NCBI RefSeq assembly: GCF_014164585.1
Contig: NZ_JACJFM010000001.1
Location: 303,490 to 367,489 of the forward strand
Length of the DNA stretch: 64,000 nt
From: Oceanospirillum sediminis
GTDB lineage: Bacteria > Pseudomonadota > Gammaproteobacteria > Pseudomonadales > Halomonadaceae
Reading direction: 5' to 3'
The notes beneath the pieces were generated by a model, which was given only the letters and a program-made list of their open reading frames with translations, was not told the origin of the DNA and ran no database searches. Shown here one piece after another: positions 47,385 to 57,615 of this stretch (the first letter of the stretch is position 1; each line of letters begins with the position of its first letter). The position numbers and the translations under genes were made by a program.

Positions 47385-47906
47385 TCATGCATATATAAAC
47401 TTCAGAGCGGTAATATCCTGAACTTTAACCGCTTCATCGAATGTTCCACCCAAACGCTTTACCAGCTTAAGCGCCGGTTTATTATCCGGATGGACGACAC
47501 TGATCAAAGGGTTATCCACCCCACAATTTCCATACCACTTCATGATACTTTCAGCCGCTTCTGAAGCCAGCCCTCTTCCCTGATAATCCCGGCATAACAT
47601 CCAACCCAGTTCAGGGCCAAACCAGCCGGGAGGATTATAAATCCCGGCTCGTCCGATCACTCTTCCGGATACTTTGTCTTCTAATGCCCAAAGCCCCATA
47701 CCCGCCAGTTGCCAGTGTCCCATCAGATAAGCCAGGCTTTGCCAGGCCATTTCACTATTCAGTGGTACGCCATCAGCAACATACCGGACCACCTCCGAAT
47801 CAGATACCATAGCGATATAATCATCCAGATCAGCAAGCATAAACCCTCTGATCATCAACCGCCTGGTTTCAAGTACCGGAACGCCTGCTACAAAATCATC
47901 ACTCAT
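47385..47906 (-). CDS. GNAT-family N-acetyltransferase (RimJ-like)
   Basis: A 173-residue acetyltransferase. VLETRRLMIRGFMLADLDDYIAMVSD is the classic RimJ/RimL-type entry, and the acetyl-CoA loop is YQGRGLASEA. The frame begins at a TTG (47936), but the ATG at 47906 places the fold correctly; neither has a strong ribosome site. The small PPGWFGPELGWML segment is typical of the group. The substrate cannot be told; it stands between unrelated genes. Confidence 0.85.
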   Translation of the reverse strand: MSDDFVAGVPVLETRRLMIRGFMLADLDDYIAMVSDSEVVRYVADGVPLNSEMAWQSLAYLMGHWQLAGMGLWALEDKVSGRVIGRAGIYNPPGWFGPELGWMLCRDYQGRGLASEAAESIMKWYGNCGVDNPLISVVHPDNKPALKLVKRLGGTFDEAVKVQDITALKFIYA

Positions 47907-48032
47907 ACCGTTCACTTTATTTACTTGTTCTGACAATCTTCTTACTCTTTCATATCATAACGGTCTTAATCAACTCTGATCTGCCGTTTTCTCTGCCGGT
48001 TATAAATTGATAATTCCACCAGGAAAATACTT

Positions 48033-49049
48033 TTGAACACCTCTGCGCCAACATCTGCAAATACACTAAGATACCGCTGCTACCAGCTGCTGGATGGTGA
48101 GCATGCCACCAGCTTAGCAGGCCGACTGGTTAATGGCTTCATTATCACCCTGATTGTTGTAAATGTGGTGGTGGTCATTATTGAATCTATTCCTGAAATC
48201 AACCAGCAATATTCAGACTGGTTCAGACTTCTGGAGATCTTCTCTGTCATTATTTTCACTCTGGAGTACCTGACCCGGCTATGGATCAGCCCGGAAAATC
48301 CGAGATTCGGAGAAGGATTCAGAGGACGTCTGCGCTACATGCGTAGTCCTATCGCTATTGTTGACCTGATTGTTATTCTGCCATTTTATCTGTCGCTGTT
48401 TATCAGTATTGATCTGCGTTATCTGCGCCTGTTGCGATTACTTCGCTTACTAAAACTATCACACTATATCCGCAGCATGGATGTCTTCATCAAAGTGGTA
48501 ACATCAGAGCTGGCCTCACTGGCTTCTGCTGTATTTGCCGTTCTGGTGCTTGTCGTCCTGGCCGCTTGTCTGATGTTTACTCTGGAGCACCAGGCTCAGC
48601 CCGAGGCTTTTAAAACCGTACTTGATGCTATCTGGTGGGCTGTTGTTACCATGACAACCGTTGGTTATGGTGATATCACTCCGGTTACCGCAGGAGGCAA
48701 AATTCTGGCCATTACCATTATGCTGCTGGGCGTCGGTACCGTCGCCCTGCCTGCAGGGATGCTGGCTGCCCGCTTTTCAGAAGAATTACAAAACAGGAAG
48801 TCCTCTCTGACTGCTGAAGTAATCAATGCACTGGAGGATGGTGAACTAACCGATCATGAACAGCATATTCTGAAACGTCTTAGCCATCAGTATGGTATAT
48901 CCGATGATGAATTGAATCAGATCATCCGTAATCAAAGGCTGGAACTGGGACACAAAATTCATTGCCCTCATTGTGGAAAAAGCCTGTTTGAATCCCCGGA
49001 TCAAAAAGCAGACAATCCACATCAGGCCTCAGCAGGAACGACAGATTAG
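48033..49049 (+). CDS. voltage-gated potassium channel-like protein
   Basis: A 338-residue inner-membrane ion channel with six transmembrane segments. The S4-like run LRYLRLLRLLRLLKL carries evenly spaced arginines, and the pore contains the K+ selectivity filter in TMTTVGYGDITPVT. A cytoplasmic C-terminal domain follows and ends with CPHCGKSLF, a possible zinc ribbon. The start is TTG with AGGA eight bases upstream. The stop overlaps the start of the next gene by one base (TAGTG), so the two are translationally coupled. Confidence 0.92.
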   Translation: MNTSAPTSANTLRYRCYQLLDGEHATSLAGRLVNGFIITLIVVNVVVVIIESIPEINQQYSDWFRLLEIFSVIIFTLEYLTRLWISPENPRFGEGFRGRLRYMRSPIAIVDLIVILPFYLSLFISIDLRYLRLLRLLRLLKLSHYIRSMDVFIKVVTSELASLASAVFAVLVLVVLAACLMFTLEHQAQPEAFKTVLDAIWWAVVTMTTVGYGDITPVTAGGKILAITIMLLGVGTVALPAGMLAARFSEELQNRKSSLTAEVINALEDGELTDHEQHILKRLSHQYGISDDELNQIIRNQRLELGHKIHCPHCGKSLFESPDQKADNPHQASAGTTD

Positions 49050-49669
49050 TGGAACAGCATCTGATTTATATTCATGGTTTTAACAGCTCTCCATTTTCAT
49101 GGAAGGCGCGCCTGTTGGCTGAAAGTATCCGTATTAACAAACTTCAGGTGCACTTCCATTGTCCTGAACTCAGTCACTGGCCAGATCAGGCGATGCAGAC
49201 ATTGACAGAGCTAATCAATACTCTTCAGGGAAATATTACCCTGATCGGCAGCTCTCTTGGAGGCTTTTACAGCACCGCTCTGTTGAAGCACTACGCAGGC
49301 ATCAAAGCCATACTGATTAACCCTGCTGTAGCACCCCACACTCTGCTGGCGGACTATCTGGGGCCGAATCAGAACATGTATACCGGGCAGAAGTACGAAC
49401 TGACACAGCAGCATATGCAGCAACTTCTGCATTATTATCTGCCTGATCCGGTAAATACTCAGGATATTAAAGTCTTTTTGCAGACTGAAGATGAAACTCT
49501 TGATTACCGTCAGGCACTGCATTATTACCGATCCTGCGAGCTTGATATTGAACCCGGAGGTAATCATGGTTACGAAGGGTTTGAACGTCGCCTGAAGGAT
49601 ATCTATCAATATGCAGGTCTGCAGCTGCCTGATCCTCTGATTCAGCCTCAGCTGCAAGAAGAGAAATAA
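49049..49669 (+). CDS. yqiA: YqiA-type esterase
   Basis: A 206-residue alpha/beta hydrolase. LIYIHGFNSSPFSWKA and the nucleophile motif LIGSSLGGFYSTALL match YqiA, and the catalytic His lies in GGNHGYEGFE. The GTG start overlaps the channel gene's TAG stop. In E. coli yqiA precedes parE; here the next gene is a secretion-island gene, so the ancestral context has been broken after it. Confidence 0.9.
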   Translation: MEQHLIYIHGFNSSPFSWKARLLAESIRINKLQVHFHCPELSHWPDQAMQTLTELINTLQGNITLIGSSLGGFYSTALLKHYAGIKAILINPAVAPHTLLADYLGPNQNMYTGQKYELTQQHMQQLLHYYLPDPVNTQDIKVFLQTEDETLDYRQALHYYRSCELDIEPGGNHGYEGFERRLKDIYQYAGLQLPDPLIQPQLQEEK

Positions 49670-49783
49670 AAACTAAACGCAGACATTGATGACCTGAACT
49701 GACACGAAAAGACACTTCAGCCCGTCACGGATTATCAGGTAAGATAATGAGAAAGTTTAAACTCGCTGGAACGGAGTCGATTG

Positions 49784-51172
49784 ATGGCTATCAGCAACTC
49801 AGATTATGTAGAACGGATCTTCAACGCGATTCTGTTACGAGATCCTACGGATGATGAAAATACCCGATGGGTTACAGAACTGGATCAGAATCTGACCACA
49901 CCAGCAGGTCTGGTACTACTCGGCGCTGAAACAACCGAGTTTCTGACGATCAGTCTGCCTCTGGCACAGATATATCTGAGCGCCTTTGGCTCAATGCCAG
50001 ATCGGGAAGAATTGCTTTTCTGGGGCAATATTTACCGCACAGGAGCTTCGCTGTCACAGATTGCCGAAACCTTTCTCGCCTCTGATGAATTTTCAAACCA
50101 GGGAGAGTTATCTACCGGGGAGGCGATTGCACAGCTGTATAAAAATGCAACCGGAGGCACGATATCCTCATCCCTGCAAACCGCTTATCTTAACGCCCTG
50201 GAAGAAGAAACCATGACAGCCGGGGAAGTTGTCATGCAAATCGCCGCTCAGGGGGATGCTCTCCAGTCAGGTCTGGGCATGGTTTATGCCGCATTATTTG
50301 AAGAAGCACCAGAAAGTAGTGATCTGTCTTCTCTGTCTAATGACACCCGTACAGCAGTAGCGGAACTGTTCGAGAAGTTTACCGAACAGAATACCACCAC
50401 AGAGCCAGAGCCACCTACAGGAACCTACGAGTCAGAAGGAAAATTAGTTCTGGAGGAAACCCTGACAGGTGACCTCGTCATTGACCTTCAGAGCCTGGCT
50501 ATTTCAGAAGATGATACTGCTATCACAATCACCTCTGGCAGTCTGAGCGATGTCACCCAGACAGACGCCCGCTCACTGCTTGAAGCGGTTATCACGTATA
50601 CAGGTACGGATAATGCCGACATCTTTTACGCCAGTAATGCAGGAAATACAATTCGAGGCTATGACGGAAATGATGCATTCACTCTGAACTCAGGTGTGGA
50701 TACCGTTATATTTGAAACCGACTCATCAGCCAATGGCCAGGACACCATCACCAATTTTAAAATTGGGACAGGCGGTGACAAACTGGACTTTTCCAATCTG
50801 TTAAACGTGCCTGATGCCCAGAATGCTATTATCACAGCAACAGCAGGAAGCGGAAACGTAGGTTGGGATAATGGAGATATCCTGGTCGTTAATGGCTTCA
50901 GCCTGGACTCTACAACTGAAATAGCCACTTTATTTACAGACGGCACATTCACAGCACCTACTGCATCGTCCAAGTCTGTCGTTATCAGTGCGGATATTGT
51001 AGGAGATGCCAGTATCTGGCTGGTTGTTAATCAGACGGAGACCACCAGTATTGAAGCGACTGAAGTCAATAAAATTGCAACGCTGACCGGTGTGAATAAT
51101 CTTTCGCTACAGCCATTTACCTCAGATAACTTTGTATTACCTGTAAGCATCACTGATGATACGGTAGCCTGA
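49784..51172 (+). CDS. DUF4214 / RTX-like protein, probable type I secretion substrate
   Basis: A 462-residue, acidic protein without a signal peptide. The N-terminal 200 residues contain DUF4214-like repeats (YVERIFNAILLRDPTDDE; YLSAFGSMPDREELLFWGNIYRTG). The C-terminal half is a beta-rich region with an RTX-type calcium-binding stretch (ADIFYASNAGNTIRGYDGNDAF) and DTITNFKIGTGGDKLDFSNLL, typical of proteins exported by ABC/HlyD/TolC systems. No catalytic motif was seen. CGGAG lies seven bases before the ATG at 49784. The gene begins the secretion island and converges on another DUF4214 protein gene. Confidence 0.8.
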   Translation: MAISNSDYVERIFNAILLRDPTDDENTRWVTELDQNLTTPAGLVLLGAETTEFLTISLPLAQIYLSAFGSMPDREELLFWGNIYRTGASLSQIAETFLASDEFSNQGELSTGEAIAQLYKNATGGTISSSLQTAYLNALEEETMTAGEVVMQIAAQGDALQSGLGMVYAALFEEAPESSDLSSLSNDTRTAVAELFEKFTEQNTTTEPEPPTGTYESEGKLVLEETLTGDLVIDLQSLAISEDDTAITITSGSLSDVTQTDARSLLEAVITYTGTDNADIFYASNAGNTIRGYDGNDAFTLNSGVDTVIFETDSSANGQDTITNFKIGTGGDKLDFSNLLNVPDAQNAIITATAGSGNVGWDNGDILVVNGFSLDSTTEIATLFTDGTFTAPTASSKSVVISADIVGDASIWLVVNQTETTSIEATEVNKIATLTGVNNLSLQPFTSDNFVLPVSITDDTVA

Positions 51173-51184
51173 TCCGCACATAGC

Positions 51185-51219
51185 AGCAGTGAAGCTTACC
51201 GGAAGCTTCACTGCTTTAT
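51185..51219. terminator. bidirectional terminator
   Basis: A 13-base perfect stem, AGCAGTGAAGCTT / AAGCTTCACTGCT, with a five-base loop between two convergent genes, followed by TTATCTT on the plus strand. Confidence 0.85.
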
Positions 51220-51238
51220 CTTAACAATCAGAATCAGT

Positions 51239-52642
51239 CTAAAAGAAGTCCGGACTTAAAACCTGAAAATTACCAGTAAAACCAATATCTTCCAACGCTT
51301 TCAGATTATCCTGCAACATTGATGACTGGTATAAAAGGTCACCTTTTGACTTAAAAGCATCCCCATCAACCTGATCAATATAATAATCCAACTCATCAAC
51401 ACCTGGCGTTTTCCCCCAGGTTTGCTCGTATATTCGTTCAATTTTCTGATCAGAATCCAACCAGGGTAAATAGTAATCCAGCAACAAGTCTCCTAATTGC
51501 CAGGCTTCCAGGTTGTCTTCCATCATTAATGAAAGCCACTGCCCTAAGGTTTCGGAGTCAGCTTCTTTCCCTGTCAGACGATAGTACATTGAGTATATGG
51601 TATGTGTGTCGCCTCCGGGACGAGTATCAAATACCACGTAAGCATCATTCAATTCCAGATGATCAAGCCCTGTAAAATATTTCTGACCATATGCAGTAAC
51701 CAGGCTGAAATCACCATCAGGCTCCAGCTCATAATCAGAAATGTCAGTCAGATTCACAGGCATAATTGCTCTGGAGAAACCATTTCCGGTAATCAGGAGA
51801 TCGTCACCGGCAATCTCATTAAAAATAATATCTCCGTTAAAATCACTTTTCAGCTCAATTCTCTGGTTAACAGAAGACTGTTTGATATATTCAGAATCCA
51901 CTTCAGGCTTTACAACAGCTAAGGCCCCCATCGCTGGTTTATCACTCACCGACAGAGAAGAAATAATAAGTGCTGTATCATTTTTACTATCCAGAGAGTC
52001 CTGGACCAGAATATCTAACTGACTGGCACCGGGTTCAATCGGAATTGTCAGATTTAAGATCTCTGAAACCCCATCATATTCTATTGGAAAATCCCCGGAG
52101 GTGTTTGACCTTATATAGCCAGACCCTGCTGCAAATAATTCCTGCGCGTGCAGATAGTCTTCCCCGTTCACAGAAATAGTTATCAAGTCGGTATATTCTG
52201 TACCGGTAAATTCAGGATACTCATCAGAAGCAAGCACCACATCCATTGATAATGAACGACTACTTTCATCAACATCAACAACCAGGCTAAGTTTTGTTGC
52301 ATCTGCAGATGCAGTATCAACAGCACCTCCGGCATTTGAGTCAATCCACTGGTAAAAAGAGTAGCTGAATGCCTCGGAAGTATTTTCCTGTCCGGGTTCA
52401 GCAGAGCCTGTAGATAGAATTAAACCAGCGGCACCTAACGCAGAAAGCCCATTATTATAGAACCCCAGGCTTGATACTCCATTGACGGGTTCTTCACTAC
52501 CCCGGTAAACGTAATCATCAGCAGCCATCCCATATTGATAAGCAACAGAGAGGAGATTAATATCCCCCTCCACCAGAGCCTGGACTAACTGAGTATCAGT
52601 ATGTGTATCTGAAGAAAAGGATATAAAAGGCAGAGAAGTCAT
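51239..52642 (-). CDS. choice-of-anchor-L / DUF4214 protein, probable type I secretion substrate
   Basis: A 467-residue acidic protein with no N-terminal signal peptide. The first 250 residues look like a choice-of-anchor-L domain: VVLASDEYPEFTGTEYTDLITISVNGEDY is the landmark. The C-terminal 100 residues are DUF4214-like (MYYRLTGKEADSETLGQW and RIYEQTWGKTPGVDELDYY). The chain ends in SPDFF, a hydrophobic end preceded by Asp as in many type I substrates. It is transcribed toward the RTX-like gene and lies near the tolC gene. Function is unknown; adhesion or surface attachment is a guess from the domains. Confidence 0.75.
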   Translation of the reverse strand: MTSLPFISFSSDTHTDTQLVQALVEGDINLLSVAYQYGMAADDYVYRGSEEPVNGVSSLGFYNNGLSALGAAGLILSTGSAEPGQENTSEAFSYSFYQWIDSNAGGAVDTASADATKLSLVVDVDESSRSLSMDVVLASDEYPEFTGTEYTDLITISVNGEDYLHAQELFAAGSGYIRSNTSGDFPIEYDGVSEILNLTIPIEPGASQLDILVQDSLDSKNDTALIISSLSVSDKPAMGALAVVKPEVDSEYIKQSSVNQRIELKSDFNGDIIFNEIAGDDLLITGNGFSRAIMPVNLTDISDYELEPDGDFSLVTAYGQKYFTGLDHLELNDAYVVFDTRPGGDTHTIYSMYYRLTGKEADSETLGQWLSLMMEDNLEAWQLGDLLLDYYLPWLDSDQKIERIYEQTWGKTPGVDELDYYIDQVDGDAFKSKGDLLYQSSMLQDNLKALEDIGFTGNFQVLSPDFF

Positions 52643-52960
52643 AGTGCTCTCCGGTTTATCACCGAATCAGTATGCGACAAAAGAAGTTAAACAACTCAAA
52701 ACATAGAGCTACAAGCTATTATCGACTAAAAGTCGACGTTCTGAAGCTATATTCTGATTGTACCACTGTTTACAGAGAATCCACCCGAAAAGTACAGTCG
52801 CTCGCAAAATATCTCAGGTTTCAGATGGCATCAGCATAAAACGATATGCATATCCCATTGGCGCGCTCCCTACACTAATGAGAGTTGCAGAAGAAGGACA
52901 AGTAAAGCAGCCTTTGGCAATGAGTATTAATCCATTGCCAAAAGCTTAGAGGCTCAAGAA
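52643..52960. other. gene-free stretch with hairpin
   Basis: A 318-base stretch between the anchor-L gene and the tolC gene. It contains the hairpin 52913-52942 and a short dyad CGACTAAAAGTCG around 52724. A 63-codon plus frame (52758-52949) runs through the hairpin and was not accepted. Confidence 0.5.
52913..52942 (-). terminator. hairpin after the tolC-like gene
   Basis: The perfect arms TTTGGCAATG and CATTGCCAAA with a ten-base loop, 19 bases past the tolC-like stop. No T run, so it may be a weak terminator or a stabilising hairpin. Confidence 0.6.
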
Positions 52961-54364
52961 TTAATTGACTGCAGCCTGACGGAACAGATCATCATATGCC
53001 TGAACTTTATCCCGGGTCAGAGTGCCCGTTTCAAGATGAAGCCTGAGGTTAGCCAGCAGATACTGGTTCAGTGTTTCAGCATAACGTAACTGAGTATCAA
53101 CCAGGGTTGTGCGTGCATCCAGAACATCAACCTGAGTACGCAGGTTCAGAGAGTGCCCCCTAATTGCAGCATCCAGATACAGCTGGCCGGATTCACTTGA
53201 TTCACTCAGCGCAGCCAGACGCTCATTCAGGCTGCTCATACGAGAGTATGCCAGACGAACCTGCTGATAAGCTTCTGATTCAATATACTCGGTGCGCGCC
53301 TGCTCAGCATTCAGCCGGGCATCAGCCTGACGAATCGCAGCCTGGGTTTTCCCCCCCTGATAGAGAGGTACGTTCAGCTCAACCTGAGCAACCAGATCTT
53401 CTCTCTTACGCTGAAAGTCATCAGAATGGCGATCCATATAACTCAGATTCAGATTCACCGTTGGATAGTGTCCGGCATTTCGCGTTTTGACATCCAATTC
53501 AGACTGACGGATCTTTGATTCAGCGGCCAGCACACTGCGATTCAGCTTAACTTTCTCAAGCCACTCAGACTCACTGCCTAAAGGTGGGTTGTATTCCACT
53601 TTATGGCCATTTTCTACCCAGTCAGCCGGAACCGTGTAACGCTCACCGGTCATATTCTCCAGCAGCGTTTCGGCATCACTCAGATGGCTCTGAGCCTGAA
53701 GAAGATCTGAACGCGCCAGATCACGACGGGCTTTTACTTCCAGTACATTAAGCTGATCACCCACTCCCAGAGCAAACTCACGCTCCACCTGAACCAGATT
53801 GGCTTCCAGCGCTGCCAATTTCTCTTTATTCAGGAAAACCTGTTGAGCACCAAGCAGCACAGCCAGATAACGCTCAGCCAGACGGTAAGTCAGATCCTGT
53901 TCTGCCCGTTGGTAGCGGTAATCTGCGCCATCCACAAAAGACTGAACGCTCTTATATTCGTAATAACGCCCCAGATCAAATAAAGGCTGACGCAAGCTGA
54001 CCTGCCAGGTAGAGTCATTCAGCTTACCTGTCGACCGTGCCAGGTCATCGTTATAATAACCAGCATTATCCGGATCGGTGTAAACGTTATCGGAGTCTTC
54101 GTAACGGTGACTGGCAGAGAAAGTAATACTCGGCAACAAATTTCCTTTAGCCAGCAGGACTTCTTCTTTATCCGCCTGAAAAGTCATATATGCGACTCTT
54201 AATTCAGGGTCATGCTGCATTGCTGCCTGCAGAGCTTGCTCTAATCCAGCCTCTTCTATGGCCATAGCCGCTGAGCTGGACAGTGCCAGTCCGACGGCAA
54301 TAGCGCCCATGCGAGGTCTGAAAGTTGTTGCCAGCTGGCTTAACATTTTGTCTTTCAGGTACAT
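52961..54364 (-). CDS. TolC-family outer-membrane channel
   Basis: A 467-residue outer-membrane factor of a type I secretion system. A signal peptide ends near AIAVGLALSSSAAMA, and the mature start IEEAGLEQALQAAMQHDPEL is classic TolC. Two structural repeats of helices and beta-strands follow, with GNLLPSITFSASHRYEDS and GHYPTVNLNLSY. The ATG at 54364 follows the HlyD stop by three bases, so translation is coupled. It is the last gene of the ABC-HlyD-TolC operon. Confidence 0.93.
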   Translation of the reverse strand: MYLKDKMLSQLATTFRPRMGAIAVGLALSSSAAMAIEEAGLEQALQAAMQHDPELRVAYMTFQADKEEVLLAKGNLLPSITFSASHRYEDSDNVYTDPDNAGYYNDDLARSTGKLNDSTWQVSLRQPLFDLGRYYEYKSVQSFVDGADYRYQRAEQDLTYRLAERYLAVLLGAQQVFLNKEKLAALEANLVQVEREFALGVGDQLNVLEVKARRDLARSDLLQAQSHLSDAETLLENMTGERYTVPADWVENGHKVEYNPPLGSESEWLEKVKLNRSVLAAESKIRQSELDVKTRNAGHYPTVNLNLSYMDRHSDDFQRKREDLVAQVELNVPLYQGGKTQAAIRQADARLNAEQARTEYIESEAYQQVRLAYSRMSSLNERLAALSESSESGQLYLDAAIRGHSLNLRTQVDVLDARTTLVDTQLRYAETLNQYLLANLRLHLETGTLTRDKVQAYDDLFRQAAVN

Positions 54365-54367
54365 CAA

Positions 54368-55792
54368 TTATTTCTCCTTCAGACTACGCGCAAAACCATC
54401 CATGATCGGCTTTAACAGGTAGCTGAACATGGTTCTTTCTCCCCTGCGGATCATTACCTCTGCTGGCATACCCGGCTTCAGCTCCATATCCTCATTCATA
54501 TCGGCATAGCCTTGATCTGTCACTCGGATACGGGCCAGATAATAAGGCATACCGTCACGTTCATTCACCAGACGGTCTGCAGAAACATGAACAACCTCAC
54601 CTTCAATCACCTTCGTCACTCGCTGATTAAAGGCTGAGAAACGAATGTCTGCCAGCTGCCCATTGTAAAGATCAGTAATATCCTGAGGCATCACTCTGGC
54701 CTCAACAACAAACTTATCTTTCTCCGGCACCAGATCCAGCAGAGTCTGACCGGAAGGCGCTACACTACCAATAGTATGTACCTGAAGATCAACCACAATA
54801 CCCCGCTCAGGAGCACGGATAGTAGCACGGCTTAATCGATCCTCAGCAATGTGCAACCGCTCCTGAAGATCAAAATAATCCCCCTGAATCTGCTTAATAC
54901 GCTCACCAACTTGCTTCAGATAATCCTGCTTACGCTGCGCCTGTTGCAGATCTGTCTCTGTTGCCTGTATTTTCAGGCGAGCTATTTCAGATTCATTGCG
55001 AGCCAGTTCATTTTTCTTCTGCAAGACCTGGCGATTCAGCTCACGAGCACGCTGACCATCCCCAAGACCTTCTTCAAACAAGGTTGTGAACGCTTTTTCT
55101 TCTGTTTCCAGGGATTTAATCTGTGCTTTCAGAATAGGCTTCTGCTGCTCCAGGCCAGATACTTGCTGATTAATCTGGCTGATTCTGGATTCCAGCGCTT
55201 TCTGCTCCTGCATAAAAGCGCTGACACTGGCTTTATGCAGCTGCCTTTGCTGTTCCAGTACATCAGCAATATCGTTGTCTTTGCTTGCTTCATCTTTCAG
55301 GTTCTGCCCGAACGTCAGATCATCGCTGAAGCTTTGCTCTGCTCTCAGACGTTCCAGCTCAGCCTGTGTGGACAACAAACGTTTACGGGTTGCCTCCCTC
55401 TCTGACTCAGACTGTGTAGTATCCAGCTGAATAAGAGGGTCTCCGGCAGAAACCAGATCGCCGTTTCTGACATAGATATTTTTAACGATACCGCCTTCAT
55501 AATGCTGGATAGATTTGCGATAACTATCCACCATCACTTCACCGGCAGAAATCAGTGCACTGCTTAACGGTGCCAGTCCGGCCCAGGCCGAAAAACCACC
55601 CAGGGTGATCAGAAGAAATAAAATCCCCGCCCGGATATAACGTTTATCATTAACCGGAACATCTTCTGAGTGCTCTACCACAGGCTGAGGGGAAGCCTCT
55701 GCCGGGGTAGTGTCCTGACGCTTAGCCAGTGTTTTGCTTTCACTGTCGGCCAGGCGTTCACTATCGCCTTCAATTACGTTTTTATCGCTCAT
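54368..55792 (-). CDS. HlyD-family type I secretion adaptor
   Basis: A 474-residue membrane fusion protein. A disordered acidic N-terminus (1-48) precedes one transmembrane segment (about 51-72), the lipoyl/barrel entry SYRKSIQHYEGGIVKNIYVRNGDLVSAGDPL, and a long coiled coil (about 110-310) that contacts TolC. A C-terminal beta domain includes GEVVHVSADRL. The N-terminal cytoplasmic tail is longer than usual and may recruit substrate. It lies between the ABC gene (101 bases upstream) and the TolC gene. Confidence 0.94.
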   Translation of the reverse strand: MSDKNVIEGDSERLADSESKTLAKRQDTTPAEASPQPVVEHSEDVPVNDKRYIRAGILFLLITLGGFSAWAGLAPLSSALISAGEVMVDSYRKSIQHYEGGIVKNIYVRNGDLVSAGDPLIQLDTTQSESEREATRKRLLSTQAELERLRAEQSFSDDLTFGQNLKDEASKDNDIADVLEQQRQLHKASVSAFMQEQKALESRISQINQQVSGLEQQKPILKAQIKSLETEEKAFTTLFEEGLGDGQRARELNRQVLQKKNELARNESEIARLKIQATETDLQQAQRKQDYLKQVGERIKQIQGDYFDLQERLHIAEDRLSRATIRAPERGIVVDLQVHTIGSVAPSGQTLLDLVPEKDKFVVEARVMPQDITDLYNGQLADIRFSAFNQRVTKVIEGEVVHVSADRLVNERDGMPYYLARIRVTDQGYADMNEDMELKPGMPAEVMIRRGERTMFSYLLKPIMDGFARSLKEK

Positions 55793-55893
55793 TGTACTTC
55801 TCTGCTAACCGGATATACCGGTTTAATCTGTCTGCTCGCTGGCCCGACATCCAATTCAGGCCGGGATCATTCACTGAAACACACTTATAACAC

Positions 55894-57615
55894 TCAGCCT
55901 TTCGCCGCCTGAGCAGGCATCGGAGCGTTACCTGCTTTTTGTTGTGCCAGGTGCTTCATTACATCATCTTTTGGTCCGAACAGCTGAACCTGTCCGTCCT
56001 TCATAACCAGCAATTTATCAATATTTTTCAGAATGGATGGCCGGTGGCTAACGACAAACAATGTTGCACCATCCTGTTTCAGCTGCTGCAGTGTTCTGGA
56101 TAAAGCCTGCTCACCCTGATCATCCAGATTAGAGTTAGGCTCATCCAGTACGATCACTCTTGGGTTACCGTATATTGCACGAGCCAGACCAATACGCTGA
56201 CGCTGACCACCAGACAAGGCACCCGAATTACTGCCAATCACAGTGTCATAAGCATTGGGCAGTTGTAGAATCATTTCATGTACACCCGCTTTTTTAGCGG
56301 CTTCTACCACCATTGCCGGATCAACATCACCAAAACGGGCAATGTTTTCGCTAACGGTGCCATCAAACAACTCGATATCCTGAGGCAGATATCCCAGGTG
56401 CGGACCAAGCTCATCGCGGTTATAGTGTTGTACATCCGCGCCATCAATACGTACCGTACCATTGGCTGCTGGCCAGATTCCCAGCAGTGCCCGCGCCAGC
56501 GTCGACTTACCCGCAGCACTAGGACCGACAATACCAATATGCTCACCAGGCGGAACACCAAACTGAGCACCACGAACGGCCGGAGCACGGGAGCCAGGAG
56601 GAATGACAACCAGGCCTTCAACGGTTACAGTACCCTGAGGGTCAGGCAAAGGCATTTTGCGTTGCTTCGATGGAATCGCGATCAAAAGTTCGCTCAAACG
56701 ACCATAAGCCGAACGGGCAGAGTTAAAACCATTCCAGCTGTTAATCATCAGATCCAGAGGAGCCAGAGCACGTCCCATCAGAATGGAACCGGCAATCATC
56801 ATACCCGGAGACATTTCATTAATAACCACATAGTAAGCCCCTAGTCCCAGAATCATTGACTGGAACATCATACGCAGGACTTTACTCATATTACTGAAGG
56901 TGCCGGCCATATCACTGGCTTCAGTCTGCTTACCCAGGAAACTCTGATACTGTTTATACCAGCGTCCCATAATACCAGGCAGCATACCCATAGCATGCAG
57001 CACTTCAGAATTACGCAGATTGTTATTCGCCAGGGCGTTAGCCTTCACACTCTCGCCACTGGCCTCTTTTAAACGTTCACGCGTCGTGCGCTCATTCAGA
57101 ATGGCTACGGTGAACAGAATCACACCTGCGCCAATTGCAAACCAGCCAAAGGCCGGATGGAACAAGAACAACAAACCAATATAGATGGGCATCCAGGGCG
57201 CATCAAAAAAAGCGAACAGGCCATTACCTGTCATAAACTGGCGTATACTGGTCAGGTCATTCAGAGGCTGGGCCGATCGTTGAGCCGGGTTTCTGACCCC
57301 CATCTCAAACATAGCGGCATAAACTCTCTGGCTGAGATAACGGTCAATCTGGTTACCGACACGGACCAGAATACGAGAACGAACCCACTCCAGAGTCCCC
57401 ATCACCGCAAACATAAAGACCATAATAATGGTCAGAAATGCCAGAGTTTCTAAGCTTCGGGAAGCAACAACCCGGTCATAGACCTGCAACATATAAAGTG
57501 GCGCAGTCAGCATCAGTAAGTTAATGAACAAACTGAAAAAGCCTGCTGCGATAAAGCCTCGTTTGCTTGCTTTTAAAGCACCTCTAAGGTCTTCGGCTAC
57601 TTTTGATTCACTCAT
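55894..57615 (-). CDS. type I secretion ABC transporter, ATPase/permease (PrtD/LipB type)
   Basis: A 573-residue half-transporter, a homodimer in the inner membrane. The permease domain (about 20-290) has five to six hydrophobic segments. The ATPase has Walker A GPSAAGKST (364-372), signature LSGGQ (467-471) and Walker B VIVLDE (487-492). It has no N-terminal C39 peptidase or HlyB-type domain and so belongs to the PrtD/AprD group that exports serralysin proteases and RTX proteins. That fits the M10 peptidase gene 2.4 kb away. First gene of the operon. Confidence 0.95.
   Translation of the reverse strand: MSESKVAEDLRGALKASKRGFIAAGFFSLFINLLMLTAPLYMLQVYDRVVASRSLETLAFLTIIMVFMFAVMGTLEWVRSRILVRVGNQIDRYLSQRVYAAMFEMGVRNPAQRSAQPLNDLTSIRQFMTGNGLFAFFDAPWMPIYIGLLFLFHPAFGWFAIGAGVILFTVAILNERTTRERLKEASGESVKANALANNNLRNSEVLHAMGMLPGIMGRWYKQYQSFLGKQTEASDMAGTFSNMSKVLRMMFQSMILGLGAYYVVINEMSPGMMIAGSILMGRALAPLDLMINSWNGFNSARSAYGRLSELLIAIPSKQRKMPLPDPQGTVTVEGLVVIPPGSRAPAVRGAQFGVPPGEHIGIVGPSAAGKSTLARALLGIWPAANGTVRIDGADVQHYNRDELGPHLGYLPQDIELFDGTVSENIARFGDVDPAMVVEAAKKAGVHEMILQLPNAYDTVIGSNSGALSGGQRQRIGLARAIYGNPRVIVLDEPNSNLDDQGEQALSRTLQQLKQDGATLFVVSHRPSILKNIDKLLVMKDGQVQLFGPKDDVMKHLAQQKAGNAPMPAQAAKG

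Noticed and set aside
52758..52949. 63-codon plus frame near the tolC-like gene
   Set aside because: Runs through a perfect hairpin and has no ribosome site.
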